A DNA stretch of 46,371 nucleotides from Reyranella sp. (GTDB lineage: Bacteria > Pseudomonadota > Alphaproteobacteria > Reyranellales > Reyranellaceae). Positions 31,686 to 39,458 of this stretch are shown here, in pieces. The position numbers were made by a program, and so were the translations under genes. Positions within the stretch are counted from its first letter, which is position 1, and every line of letters starts with the position of its first letter. A model generated the notes under the pieces. It ran no database searches and had not been told where the DNA came from. It was given only the letters and a program-made list of their open reading frames with translations. The stretch spans positions 1-46,371 of the forward strand of contig NZ_SCVH01000061.1 of the NCBI RefSeq assembly GCF_004296935.1. The letters run 5' to 3'.

Positions 31686-33218
31686 ATGTCGATCTCTCCC
31701 GACTTCGACGCCTTCGCGGCGCGCTACGATGCCGGTCAGCCGCAGGTTGTCTCGACCACGCTGGTTGCCGACCTGGACACGCCGGTATCGGCCTACCTCA
31801 AGTTGGCCGATGGCCGCGCCAATTCATTCCTATTGGAGTCGGTCGAGGGGGGGTCGGTCCGCGGTCGCTACTCGATCATCGGCTTAAAGCCCGATGTCAT
31901 CTGGCGCTGCACCAAGGGCAAGGTCGAGATCAACCGCCGTGCCCGCACAGACGCCCAAGCCTTCGAGGCGATGGACGGCCGGCCACTCGAGACGCTGCGC
32001 CTGCTGATCCGCGAATGCCAGATGGAGCTGCCGCCCGGCCTGCCGCCCATGGCTTCGGGCCTGTTCGGCTTCCTGGGCTACGACATGGTCCGCGACATGG
32101 AGCGGCTGCCCGACGAAAACCCCGATCCGATCGGTCTGCCTGACGCGATCATGGTGCGACCGACCCTGATCTGCGTTTTCGATCGACTGGAAGACAACGT
32201 CACTCTGGTCACCCCGGCCTGGCCAATTCCCAGCACCAGTGCTCGTGCAGTCTACGAGGCAGCCCAAGAGCGACTGGCCGACGCTGTGTCGGATTTCGAG
32301 CGCACGCTGCCCTTCCGTGGCGACGATGCCGCCGCGCTCGACGCCCTGCCCGAGCCGCAGGCCAACATGTCGAAGGACGACTTCAAGAAGATGGTCGAGA
32401 CCTGCAAGGAGTACATCCGCGCGGGTGATGCCTTCCAGATCGTACCCTCGCAGCGCTTCTCGCTGCCCTTCACCCTGCCGCCGCTGTCGCTCTACCGGGC
32501 GCTGCGCCGTATCAACCCTTCGCCGTTCCTGATCTTCTTCGACTACGGCGACTTCTCGATCGTGGGCTCGAGCCCGGAGATCCTGGTCCGCCTGCGCGAC
32601 AACATCGTCACCATCCGCCCTCTGGCCGGCACCATCCGGCGCGGCGCCACGCCCGAGGAGGACAAGCAGCTCGCCGACAAGCTGCTGGCCGACCCCAAGG
32701 AGCATGCCGAGCACCTCATGCTGCTCGACTTGGCGCGCAACGATGTAGGTCGCGTCGCCAAGATCGGCTCGGTGCGGGTCGTCGAACAGTTCACCATCGA
32801 GAAGTACAGCCATCTCCAGCACATCAGCAGTCACGTCGAGGGTACGCTCGAGGACGGGCTGGATGCGATCGATGCGCTCAAGGCCGGCTTCCCCGCCGGC
32901 ACGCTGTCGGGCGCCCCCAAGGTGCGCGCCATGGAGATCATCGAAGAGGTCGAGCCGGTGCGCCGCGGCATCTATGCCGGCTGCGCCGGCTACTTCGCCG
33001 CCAACGGCTCGATGGATACCTGCATCATGCTGCGCACGGCCTTCGTGAAGGATCAGGTCATGTACGTGCAGGCGGGCGTGGGCGTCGTGGCCGATTCAGA
33101 CCTCGAGGCCGAGTACCAGGAGAGCGTGCTGAAGGCGCGTGGCCTGGTTCGCGCGGCGGAAGAAGCCGTGCGCTTCGCCAGCTCGCGCCAATGGAACGCC
33201 GGCAACACGCGGCGTTGA
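31686..33218 (+). CDS. trpE: Anthranilate synthase component I
   Basis: Makes anthranilate from chorismate, first step of tryptophan synthesis. The 510-residue protein has the tryptophan-feedback motif LLES (about 49-52), and the catalytic core RPLAGTIRRG, LDLARNDVGRV, GTLSGAPKVRAMEIIEE and the C-terminal VQAGVGVVADS. The order ppiD-trpE is conserved in alphaproteobacteria and usually continues into trpG, trpD and trpC. Here it does not: the next gene is an enoyl-CoA hydratase, so the glutaminase subunit must be elsewhere. Confidence 0.96.
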   Translation: MSISPDFDAFAARYDAGQPQVVSTTLVADLDTPVSAYLKLADGRANSFLLESVEGGSVRGRYSIIGLKPDVIWRCTKGKVEINRRARTDAQAFEAMDGRPLETLRLLIRECQMELPPGLPPMASGLFGFLGYDMVRDMERLPDENPDPIGLPDAIMVRPTLICVFDRLEDNVTLVTPAWPIPSTSARAVYEAAQERLADAVSDFERTLPFRGDDAAALDALPEPQANMSKDDFKKMVETCKEYIRAGDAFQIVPSQRFSLPFTLPPLSLYRALRRINPSPFLIFFDYGDFSIVGSSPEILVRLRDNIVTIRPLAGTIRRGATPEEDKQLADKLLADPKEHAEHLMLLDLARNDVGRVAKIGSVRVVEQFTIEKYSHLQHISSHVEGTLEDGLDAIDALKAGFPAGTLSGAPKVRAMEIIEEVEPVRRGIYAGCAGYFAANGSMDTCIMLRTAFVKDQVMYVQAGVGVVADSDLEAEYQESVLKARGLVRAAEEAVRFASSRQWNAGNTRR

Positions 33219-33242
33219 GCGGACGGGACGAAGCGGGATAGG

Positions 33243-33260
33243 CTCCTCCCAACGGAGGAG
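33243..33260 (+). promoter_or_regulatory. Hairpin covering the ribosome-binding site of the hydratase gene
   Basis: A perfect 7-bp stem, CTCCTCC-CAAC-GGAGGAG, has the purine-rich ribosome-binding site of the enoyl-CoA hydratase as its right arm, ending 5 bases before the ATG. If it forms in the message, initiation would be blocked until it melts or is opened. Confidence 0.5.
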
Positions 33261-33265
33261 ACCCA

Positions 33266-34078
33266 ATGTCCGACTGGCAAAAGCGCTATCAGCGTCTCGT
33301 TTTCGATCGTCCGCACCCCAAGGTGCTTCGGGTGACGATGAACCGCCCGGAGAAATACAACGCCACCGACGCGATCATGCATCGCGAGCTGGTCGACGTC
33401 TGGCGCGACATCGACGGCGACGACACCGTCAACTGCGTCATCATCCAGGGTGCCGGCGGCAAGGTGTTCTCGGCCGGCGGTGACTTCGACATCATCGAAA
33501 AGAATATCAAGGACTACAACGCGCTGCTCCGTACCTGGAAGGAAGCGCGCGACATCGTCTACAACGTAATCAACTGTTCCAAGCCGATCGTGAGCACGAT
33601 GCGCGGACCGGCCGTCGGAGCCGGCCTCGTCGCCGGCATCCTGGCCGACGTCTCGATCGCCTCGAAGAAAGCGAAGATCATCGATGGCCACACGCGGCTG
33701 GGTGTCGCCGCCGGCGACCACGCCTGCATCGTCTGGCCCCTGCTCTGCGGTATGGCCAAGGCGAAGTACTATCTGCTGCTCTGCGAGGCCATCGATGGCG
33801 AGGAGGCCGAGAAGATCGGCCTGGTCTCGCTCTGCGTCGAGGACGACCAGCTCGAAGCCAAGGGTCTCGAAGTGGCGACCAAGCTCGCCGAGGGCGCGCA
33901 GACTTCTATCCGCTTCACCAAGTACGCGCTCAACAACTGGCTGCGCATGATGGGCCCGACCTTCGATACCTCGCTCGGTCTCGAGATGCTGGGTTTCCTC
34001 GGTCCCGAAGTGAAGGAAGGGCTCGCCTCCCACCTCGAGAAACGCAAGCCCAAGTTCGACCCCTACTCGCCCCTCTGA
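33266..34078 (+). CDS. Enoyl-CoA hydratase/isomerase family protein
   Basis: Crotonase-fold enzyme acting on CoA thioesters, most likely hydration of a double bond. The 270-residue protein has [12 protein letters not shown], the oxyanion-hole segments [10 protein letters not shown] and [20 protein letters not shown], and a C-terminal trimerisation helix. The usual catalytic glutamates are not obvious: the segment [21 protein letters not shown] has no acid at one usual place, so hydrolase or isomerase chemistry is possible. It starts a plus-strand group with an SDR gene and a dioxygenase gene, spaced 13 and 12 bases. Confidence 0.85.
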   Translation: MSDWQKRYQRLVFDRPHPKVLRVTMNRPEKYNATDAIMHRELVDVWRDIDGDDTVNCVIIQGAGGKVFSAGGDFDIIEKNIKDYNALLRTWKEARDIVYNVINCSKPIVSTMRGPAVGAGLVAGILADVSIASKKAKIIDGHTRLGVAAGDHACIVWPLLCGMAKAKYYLLLCEAIDGEEAEKIGLVSLCVEDDQLEAKGLEVATKLAEGAQTSIRFTKYALNNWLRMMGPTFDTSLGLEMLGFLGPEVKEGLASHLEKRKPKFDPYSPL

Positions 34079-34091
34079 GGAGCACCACACC

Positions 34092-34844
34092 ATGCGTGGA
34101 CTGGACGGCAAGAATGTCATCGTCACCGGCGGCGGCGGCGCCATCGGCAGCGCGATCTGCCGCCGCTTCGCGGGCTACGGCGCGCGCGTGGGTGTGTTCG
34201 ACAAGAATCTCGAGGGCGCGAAGAAGGTCGCCGCCGAGATCAAGGGCTTCGCGTCATGCGTCGACATCGCCGACTACGAGGCCGTCGGCAAGGCGATCGC
34301 GGAATTCGAAAAGCAGGCCGGCCCGACGGACATCCTGGTGAACAACGCCGGCTGGGACCGCTTCGCCAACTTCGTCGACACGACGCCCGACCTCTGGGAC
34401 CAACTCATCGCCATCAACCTGCGCGGCCCCCTCAACATGAGCCACTTCGTGCTCAAGACCATGGTGGCGCGCGGCAGCGGCCGCATCGTCAACATCGCCT
34501 CCGACGCAGGCCGCGTCGGCTCCTCGCAGGAAGCCGTCTACTCGGCCTGCAAAGGCGGCATCATCGCCTTCACCAAGACCGTGGCGCGCGAAGTCGCCCG
34601 CAAGGGCATCACGCTCAATGCCGTCTGCCCCGGCCCCACCGACACGCCGCTGCTGGCCGCCGTCGCCGGCAACGACGAGCGCGGCCAGAAGGTGCGCGCC
34701 GCCCTGGTGAGCGCCATCCCGATGAAACGGGTCGGCCAGCCCGAGGACATCCCCGGCGCCGTCTGCTTCCTGGCCAGCGACGATGCCGCCTTCATCACGG
34801 GCCAGACGATCAGCGTGTCGGGTGGCCTGACCATGCATGGCTAA
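34092..34844 (+). CDS. SDR-family dehydrogenase, BadH-like
   Basis: NAD(P)-dependent short-chain dehydrogenase. The 250-residue protein has the cofactor motif TGGGGAIGSAI, NNAGWD, the catalytic serine and Tyr-x-x-x-Lys in IVNIASDAGRVGSSQEAVYSACKGG, and ITGQTISVSGGLTMHG at the end. From memory these stretches are strikingly like BadH, the 2-hydroxycyclohexanecarboxyl-CoA dehydrogenase of Rhodopseudomonas; other 3-hydroxyacyl-CoA dehydrogenases are close too. With the hydratase it could oxidise a hydroxyacyl-CoA. Confidence 0.88.
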   Translation: MRGLDGKNVIVTGGGGAIGSAICRRFAGYGARVGVFDKNLEGAKKVAAEIKGFASCVDIADYEAVGKAIAEFEKQAGPTDILVNNAGWDRFANFVDTTPDLWDQLIAINLRGPLNMSHFVLKTMVARGSGRIVNIASDAGRVGSSQEAVYSACKGGIIAFTKTVAREVARKGITLNAVCPGPTDTPLLAAVAGNDERGQKVRAALVSAIPMKRVGQPEDIPGAVCFLASDDAAFITGQTISVSGGLTMHG

Positions 34845-34856
34845 CGGAGAACCGAG

Positions 34857-35735
34857 GTGAGTGAGCTCTGGATTCAGCCGAGCGGCGGCGCACTGGCCGC
34901 CGACGTCCATGGCGTCGATTTGTCGAAGCCGATCAGTGATGCGGTCTTTGCCCGTATCGCCGAAGCCTGGGGCAAGCATCTCGTGCTTCGCTTCTCCGGC
35001 CAGAAGCTCGACGATCCGACCCTGATGAAATTCAGCGCCCGCTTCGGCGCACTCGATCGCGTGCCGATCGCAGCGGCTAGCCTCGACCGTGCCAACTCCG
35101 GTGTCGTCCCGGAAGCTGCGGAATGGGTGGCGGTGATCGCGAGCGTCAAGAAGGACGGCAAGGCGGTCGGTAGTCTCGGCAGCTATGAGCTCGTTTGGCA
35201 CACCGACATGTCCTACAACCCGCTGCCGCCGCGCGCCTCGCTGCTCTACGCGCTCGAAGTGCCGCCCGATGGCGGCAACACCGGCTTCCTCAACATGTAT
35301 GCCGCCTACGAGACCCTGCCCTCCGATCTCAAGCGTGCGATCGAGGGCAAGAGCTGCATCCACGATTCCAGCCGCAACTCGGCCGGCGAGCTGCGCAAAG
35401 GATTCCAGCGCACGATCGACGTCCGCCAGACGCCGGGTGCCGCACATCCCCTTGTCCGCCTGCATCCCGTCACCAAGCGCAAGGCGCTGTTCCTCGGCCG
35501 CCGGCCCGGCGCCTACGTCCACGGCCTGCCAGTCGAGGAAAGCGAAGCGCTGCTCGACGCCGTATGGGCGCACGCCACCCAGGAGCGCTTCGCCTGGTAC
35601 CAGAAGTGGCGGGCCGGTGATCTGGTGCTGTGGGACAACCGCTGCGTCATGCACCGCCGCGACGCTTTCGACGAGAACCTGCGCCGGCTGATGCATCGCA
35701 CGCAGATCGTCGGCGAGCCGGTGCTGGCGGGCTAG
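34857..35735 (+). CDS. TauD/TfdA-family 2-oxoglutarate dioxygenase
   Basis: Iron(II) and 2-oxoglutarate-dependent oxygenase. The 292-residue protein has the facial triad: His115 and Asp117 in LVWHTDMSY and a distal His266 in CVMHRRDAF, followed by Arg281 (RRLMHRTQIVG) to bind the 2-oxoglutarate carboxylate. The start is a GTG with GGAG upstream. Substrate is unknown; the family hydroxylates taurine, sulfate esters, phenoxyacetates and others. Its stop codon lies in a CTAG shared with the convergent DUF2235 gene. Confidence 0.88.
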   Translation: MSELWIQPSGGALAADVHGVDLSKPISDAVFARIAEAWGKHLVLRFSGQKLDDPTLMKFSARFGALDRVPIAAASLDRANSGVVPEAAEWVAVIASVKKDGKAVGSLGSYELVWHTDMSYNPLPPRASLLYALEVPPDGGNTGFLNMYAAYETLPSDLKRAIEGKSCIHDSSRNSAGELRKGFQRTIDVRQTPGAAHPLVRLHPVTKRKALFLGRRPGAYVHGLPVEESEALLDAVWAHATQERFAWYQKWRAGDLVLWDNRCVMHRRDAFDENLRRLMHRTQIVGEPVLAG

Positions 35736-36856
35736 TTCTCGACTCGATGGTTCGGGGGCAGCGGTCGCGCATAATTGGTGCGGCTCTTCACCGACACATG
35801 GATCAGCGCGCCGTCTGGCACCTGACGCCGCCGGAAGAAATTGATACGGAACGCGCCGTGAATGCCTCTCGGCACCGGCACGAACTCCACCAACGGCCAG
35901 AAGCCGCGCATGGAATTGTGCATCTTTGCGTCAGGGTCCGGCTTCGACTTGCCAGCCGGTGGCCCGCTCAACAGGCGCTCCAGGACAGCCTGGTCGACGA
36001 GCAGGCCATGGGCGACCGCTTCTCGCATCATCCATTGCAGGGCGGTCTTCGAAAGGCCGCCTTGCTCCTCCGGGTAGCCGCCGCCGACATCGGAATGCAC
36101 GCCGGCAAACCAGACTTCCTTGATGTCGTGCGGCCCGGTCGGCGCCGCCAGCGGATCACGCTGCCAGAGGTTGCGGTTGAAGAATACCCGGCGCTCGTCG
36201 AGAGCCAGGGCATGCCGTCCGACGGCAATGTCTGCATTGTTGGCGGTGTAGGGAATGCGCGTCGGACTGAGCAGGCCAACCGAGCTCACCGTGTCCCAGA
36301 CGCCGACGAAGTGTGGCTTGCAGGATCGGGTGGCGAAGTAAGTCCGAACTTCGGTCGCCTTGTCGAATTTGCTGCCGACCAGCTTGGCGTTCAGCTTCCA
36401 GACGCCGAAGGTCAGCCGGTCGACGAGCCGCAGGAAAAGAGAATCGACATGCAACAGCTCGCGGACGATGTACGGCACCAGCGATTCGTTGCCGATCCGC
36501 AACAGCCCGTACATGCGCAACGATGATGCCACGGCCCGGGCCGTGTAGGCGCCGCGGCTGAAGCCGAACAGGAAGAGCCTGTCACCCGGCTCGTAGTGAA
36601 CCATGATGAACGAATAGGCATTGCGGATATCGCGCGCGATGGCATAGCCGGACGCCAGCCCGGCGAGCTTCGTCCAGACTCTCTGCCACCAGGTGAGCGC
36701 GCCTTCGGCCTCCATCGTCCCGAGACCGGGACCATAGTAGATGATCTGGGCAGGGCCCTTGATCGCGGCGGCGCACAGTCGCACGACGTTGGTGTTGTCG
36801 CCGGACACGACCTGGTTGGCCGTGCCATCACAGCACACGACGATATTCTTCGGCAT
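35732..36856 (-). CDS. DUF2235 alpha/beta hydrolase
   Basis: A 374-residue protein of the DUF2235 family, whose best-known members are Tle1-type phospholipase effectors. It begins VVCCDGTANQ, has the nucleophile elbow FGFSRGAYTAR (Ser100), and the conserved FAGVHSDVGGGYPEEQGG with a likely catalytic aspartate. There is no signal peptide, and no type VI secretion or immunity gene nearby, so a house-keeping lipase or esterase role is as likely as an effector. The gene stands alone between convergent and same-strand neighbours. Confidence 0.8.
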   Translation of the reverse strand: MPKNIVVCCDGTANQVVSGDNTNVVRLCAAAIKGPAQIIYYGPGLGTMEAEGALTWWQRVWTKLAGLASGYAIARDIRNAYSFIMVHYEPGDRLFLFGFSRGAYTARAVASSLRMYGLLRIGNESLVPYIVRELLHVDSLFLRLVDRLTFGVWKLNAKLVGSKFDKATEVRTYFATRSCKPHFVGVWDTVSSVGLLSPTRIPYTANNADIAVGRHALALDERRVFFNRNLWQRDPLAAPTGPHDIKEVWFAGVHSDVGGGYPEEQGGLSKTALQWMMREAVAHGLLVDQAVLERLLSGPPAGKSKPDPDAKMHNSMRGFWPLVEFVPVPRGIHGAFRINFFRRRQVPDGALIHVSVKSRTNYARPLPPNHRVEN

Positions 36857-36924
36857 GATGCAACCCCCGCTGGCAGGCGGGCGCAGGTTACCACTCCGGT
36901 GGCGGTTTCAAAGCACCTTTGCCT

Positions 36925-37938
36925 CTACATCCCCGGCATCTTGATCGCGCTATTGCGGCGCTCAACCATGGGCTCCTCGAACGCTCGCGGGTAGCGGTGC
37001 GGCTGCCTGGAGACCTTCTCGAGTGACTCGAACACGGCGTCCGGTAGCCGCCAGCCCCCTGCTCCCAGTGTCTCCTTGAGCTGATCGGCATTGCGGGCGC
37101 CGACGATGGCGCTTGTCATGAAGGGCTGGTCCATCACCCAGCGCAGCGCGGTCTGCGCCGGCGACTTGCCGATCCCCTTCGCCGTGTCGAGGAGCGTCTG
37201 CAGGATCTCGCCGTGGTTGGGCGCAAAGAACCTGTTCTGGAAACCCCAGCCTTCGGCCGAGCGCGTGCCCTGCACTTTCAGGCTGCCCGGCGTGTATTTG
37301 CCGGCGAGGTAACCTGACGCCATCGGCGACCAGGCGACAACGCCCAACCCTTTCAACTGGCACGCCGGCACGATCTCCTCGTCGATGTCACGCACGACCA
37401 GGCTGTACTGCGGCTGGTAGGCCGAGAAGCTCGCCCACCCCTTGGTCTCGCTCAGCCACTGCGCTTCCATCAGGCGCCACGCCTCGAAGTTGCTGCAGCC
37501 GGTGTAGAGGATCTTGCCCTCGCGCTGGAGATCGTCGAGCGCGCGCAGCATCTCCTCGAGCGGCGTCTGATGGTCGACGTGATGGATGAAATAGACGTCT
37601 ATGTAGTCGGTCTGGAGTCGCTTCAGGCTGCCTTCGATCTGCTGCTTGATATGCAGCCGCGACTGGCCTGAGTCGTTGGGCCGCCCGCCCATCGGATTGA
37701 AGAATTTGGAGGCGATGATGGCGTCCTGGCGCTTCCCTTTCAGCGCCACGCCCAGCATCGTCTCCGACGTGCCGCCGACATAGGAATTGGCGGTATCGAA
37801 GAAATTGACGCCAGCATCGAGGGCGGCATTCACCATCGCCGTAGCGCCGTCCTGATCCGCGCCGTTGCCGAAGGTCATGGTGCCGAGACAGATTTCGGAG
37901 ACTTTCAGGCCGGCACGGCCCAGGCGGCGATAGTCCAT
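36925..37938 (-). CDS. Aldo/keto reductase
   Basis: NADPH-dependent reductase with a TIM-barrel fold. From the ATG at 37938, with AGGAAAAAGGA upstream, it is 337 residues. The catalytic tetrad is Asp48 and Tyr53 (FFDTANSYVGG), Lys78 (IIASKFF) and a histidine near 119 (DVYFIHHVD); the cofactor site includes WSPMASGYLAGKY. It belongs to the AKR11/YajO-like group of aldehyde or ketone reductases of broad specificity. The longer frame upstream runs into the palindromic repeat and is discarded. Confidence 0.9.
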   Translation of the reverse strand: MDYRRLGRAGLKVSEICLGTMTFGNGADQDGATAMVNAALDAGVNFFDTANSYVGGTSETMLGVALKGKRQDAIIASKFFNPMGGRPNDSGQSRLHIKQQIEGSLKRLQTDYIDVYFIHHVDHQTPLEEMLRALDDLQREGKILYTGCSNFEAWRLMEAQWLSETKGWASFSAYQPQYSLVVRDIDEEIVPACQLKGLGVVAWSPMASGYLAGKYTPGSLKVQGTRSAEGWGFQNRFFAPNHGEILQTLLDTAKGIGKSPAQTALRWVMDQPFMTSAIVGARNADQLKETLGAGGWRLPDAVFESLEKVSRQPHRYPRAFEEPMVERRNSAIKMPGM

Positions 37939-37956
37939 TCCTTTTTCCTCTCCACT

Positions 37957-38070
37957 AACCTCATGCTGAGGAGGGCGCAAAGCGCCCGTCTCGAAGCATG
38001 GGCAACAGACTCGGTGCTCGATCCCATGCTTCGAGATGCACCCCTTCGGGGCGCTCCTCAGCATGAGGTT
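37957..38070. repeat. Compound palindromic repeat (cruciform-like)
   Basis: Perfect 17-bp outer arms (37957-37973 and 38054-38070) enclose perfect 14-bp inner arms (37989-38002 and 38023-38036). Between outer and inner arms each side has its own small hairpin: GGCGC-AAA-GCGCC at 37974-37986 and CCCC-TTC-GGGG at 38041-38051. The 20-base centre is unpaired. This resembles dispersed palindromic elements that I recall from intergenic spaces of alphaproteobacteria such as Bradyrhizobium. The remaining 80 bases or so of the gap show nothing else. Confidence 0.85.
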
Positions 38071-38116
38071 GGTGTTTGCTCAGCATTGAATATGACCGAC
38101 GGAACTGGCAGCCGAG

Positions 38117-39331
38117 TCAAATCCCCAGCATCGCTTTCGCCATGATGTTGCGCTGGACCTCCGACGAGCCGCCGTAGATCGTGCTCTTGCGGGTGTTGAA
38201 ATAGCGCGGCGCGGCGTCGTCGACGTATTCGCCGCCGACCGGCACGACGTTGCTGTCGTAGTTGCGGAGCTCGGTGAAGGGCACGCCGTACCAGCCCACC
38301 GCCTCGACCGCGAGCTCGGTCACCTTCTGGCCTACTTCGGTGCCCCGCATCTTCACGACCGAGGCCATCAGGCCCGGCGCCTCGCCGGTCTTGAGGCTGG
38401 AGTAGAACATCATCTCGTTCATCTCCACGGCATCGATCTCCATTTCGAGCGCCGCCATCTTCTCGCGCCAGGTCGGGTTGTCCGACAGCGGCTCACCGCG
38501 GTCGATCTGGCTGTGGGCGAGATGCTGCAGGTGGCGGAAGGCCTTGCGCAGGCGCGGGCCGTGCGCCTGGCCGCCGCGCTCGAACTCGAGCAGGTACTTG
38601 GCGTAGGTCCAGCCCTTGTTCTCCTCGCCGACGCGATTCTCGACCGGCACTTTCACGTCCGTGAAGAACACCTGGTTGACCTCGTGCCGCATCGGCGTGC
38701 GCGTGCCGTCGACGAGATAGATCGGATCGACCTTGATGCCCGGCGACTTCATGTCGATCAGCAGGAACGAGATGCCCTCCTGGTTCTTGCCCTCGGTCGA
38801 GGTTCTCACCAGGCAGAAGATCCAGTCGGCCCAATGGGCGTTGGTCGTCCAGATCTTCTGGCCGTTCACGATGTAGTGGTCACCGTCGCGCACGGCGCGC
38901 GTGCGAAGTGAGGCCAAATCAGAACCCGAGCCCGGTTCGGAATAGCCCTGGCACCACAGCTCCTCGGCGGCAGCGATCTTCGGAAGAAAGCGCTTCTTCT
39001 GCGCCTCACTGCCGAATTTCATCAGGACTGGCGCCACCATCTTGATGCTGAACGAGGAGAGATAGGGCGAGTCGGCGCGCGCCATTTCCATCTCGAAGAT
39101 GAACTTCTGCGTCGAATTCCAGCCTGTCCCACCATACTCCTTGGGCCAGTTGGGGCAGAGCCAGCCCCTGCCCGCGAGCTTCTTCTGCCACTGCAGCAGC
39201 CGCTCCTTGGAGACGTGGCTCGACCGGCTGCGGCGGCTCTCCTCCGCCACCTCCGGCGGCATGTTGGCGGCGATCCAGTCGCGCACTTCGCGCTGGAAGG
39301 CGAGTTCGGCTTCGTTGAAGGCTAGGCGCAT
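38117..39331 (-). CDS. Acyl-CoA dehydrogenase, PimC-like (first copy)
   Basis: FAD enzyme that makes an alpha,beta double bond in an acyl-CoA. The 404-residue protein has the FAD/substrate motifs WCQGYSEPGSGSDLASLRT and YIVNGQKIWTT and the C-terminal STIYGGSSEVQRNI. The glutamate of the common YEGT motif is glycine here; the likely base is Glu251 in LLEFERGG, as in long-chain and isovaleryl enzymes. Overall it resembles large subunits such as PimC. A sister gene lies 125 bases upstream, and the two repeats flank this gene. Confidence 0.92.
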   Translation of the reverse strand: MRLAFNEAELAFQREVRDWIAANMPPEVAEESRRSRSSHVSKERLLQWQKKLAGRGWLCPNWPKEYGGTGWNSTQKFIFEMEMARADSPYLSSFSIKMVAPVLMKFGSEAQKKRFLPKIAAAEELWCQGYSEPGSGSDLASLRTRAVRDGDHYIVNGQKIWTTNAHWADWIFCLVRTSTEGKNQEGISFLLIDMKSPGIKVDPIYLVDGTRTPMRHEVNQVFFTDVKVPVENRVGEENKGWTYAKYLLEFERGGQAHGPRLRKAFRHLQHLAHSQIDRGEPLSDNPTWREKMAALEMEIDAVEMNEMMFYSSLKTGEAPGLMASVVKMRGTEVGQKVTELAVEAVGWYGVPFTELRNYDSNVVPVGGEYVDDAAPRYFNTRKSTIYGGSSEVQRNIMAKAMLGI

Positions 39332-39344
39332 CGATTTCTCTCCC

Positions 39345-39458
39345 GACCCCCTCCACCCCTTCGGGGCACCTCCCCCGAGACGGGGGAGGAGGGAAAATTA
39401 TCTCGTAGCCCTCCCCCGTCTCGGGGGAGGTGCCGCGTCAAACGTGGCGGAGGGGGTC
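39345..39458. repeat. GC-rich compound palindromic repeat
   Basis: Perfect 25-bp inverted arms (39365-39389 and 39410-39434) surround a short AT-rich centre. Each arm is itself a hairpin, with CCTCCCCC paired to GGGGGAGG across GAGAC or GTCTC. A further outer pair GACCCCCTCC (39345-39354) and GGAGGGGGTC (39449-39458) closes the element, whose right end touches the stop codon of the second acyl-CoA dehydrogenase. It fills nearly the whole gap between the two dehydrogenase genes and looks like a dispersed intergenic repeat of a different type from the one at 37957. Confidence 0.85.

Noticed and set aside
34254-35696. 480-codon minus-strand open frame opposite the SDR and dioxygenase genes
   Set aside because: Spans two real genes and the gap between them on the other strand; no family motifs.
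39345-39458. Terminator between the two acyl-CoA dehydrogenase genes
   Set aside because: Although strongly paired, the arms are compound palindromes without a T-run, better explained as a dispersed repeat; a termination effect remains possible.
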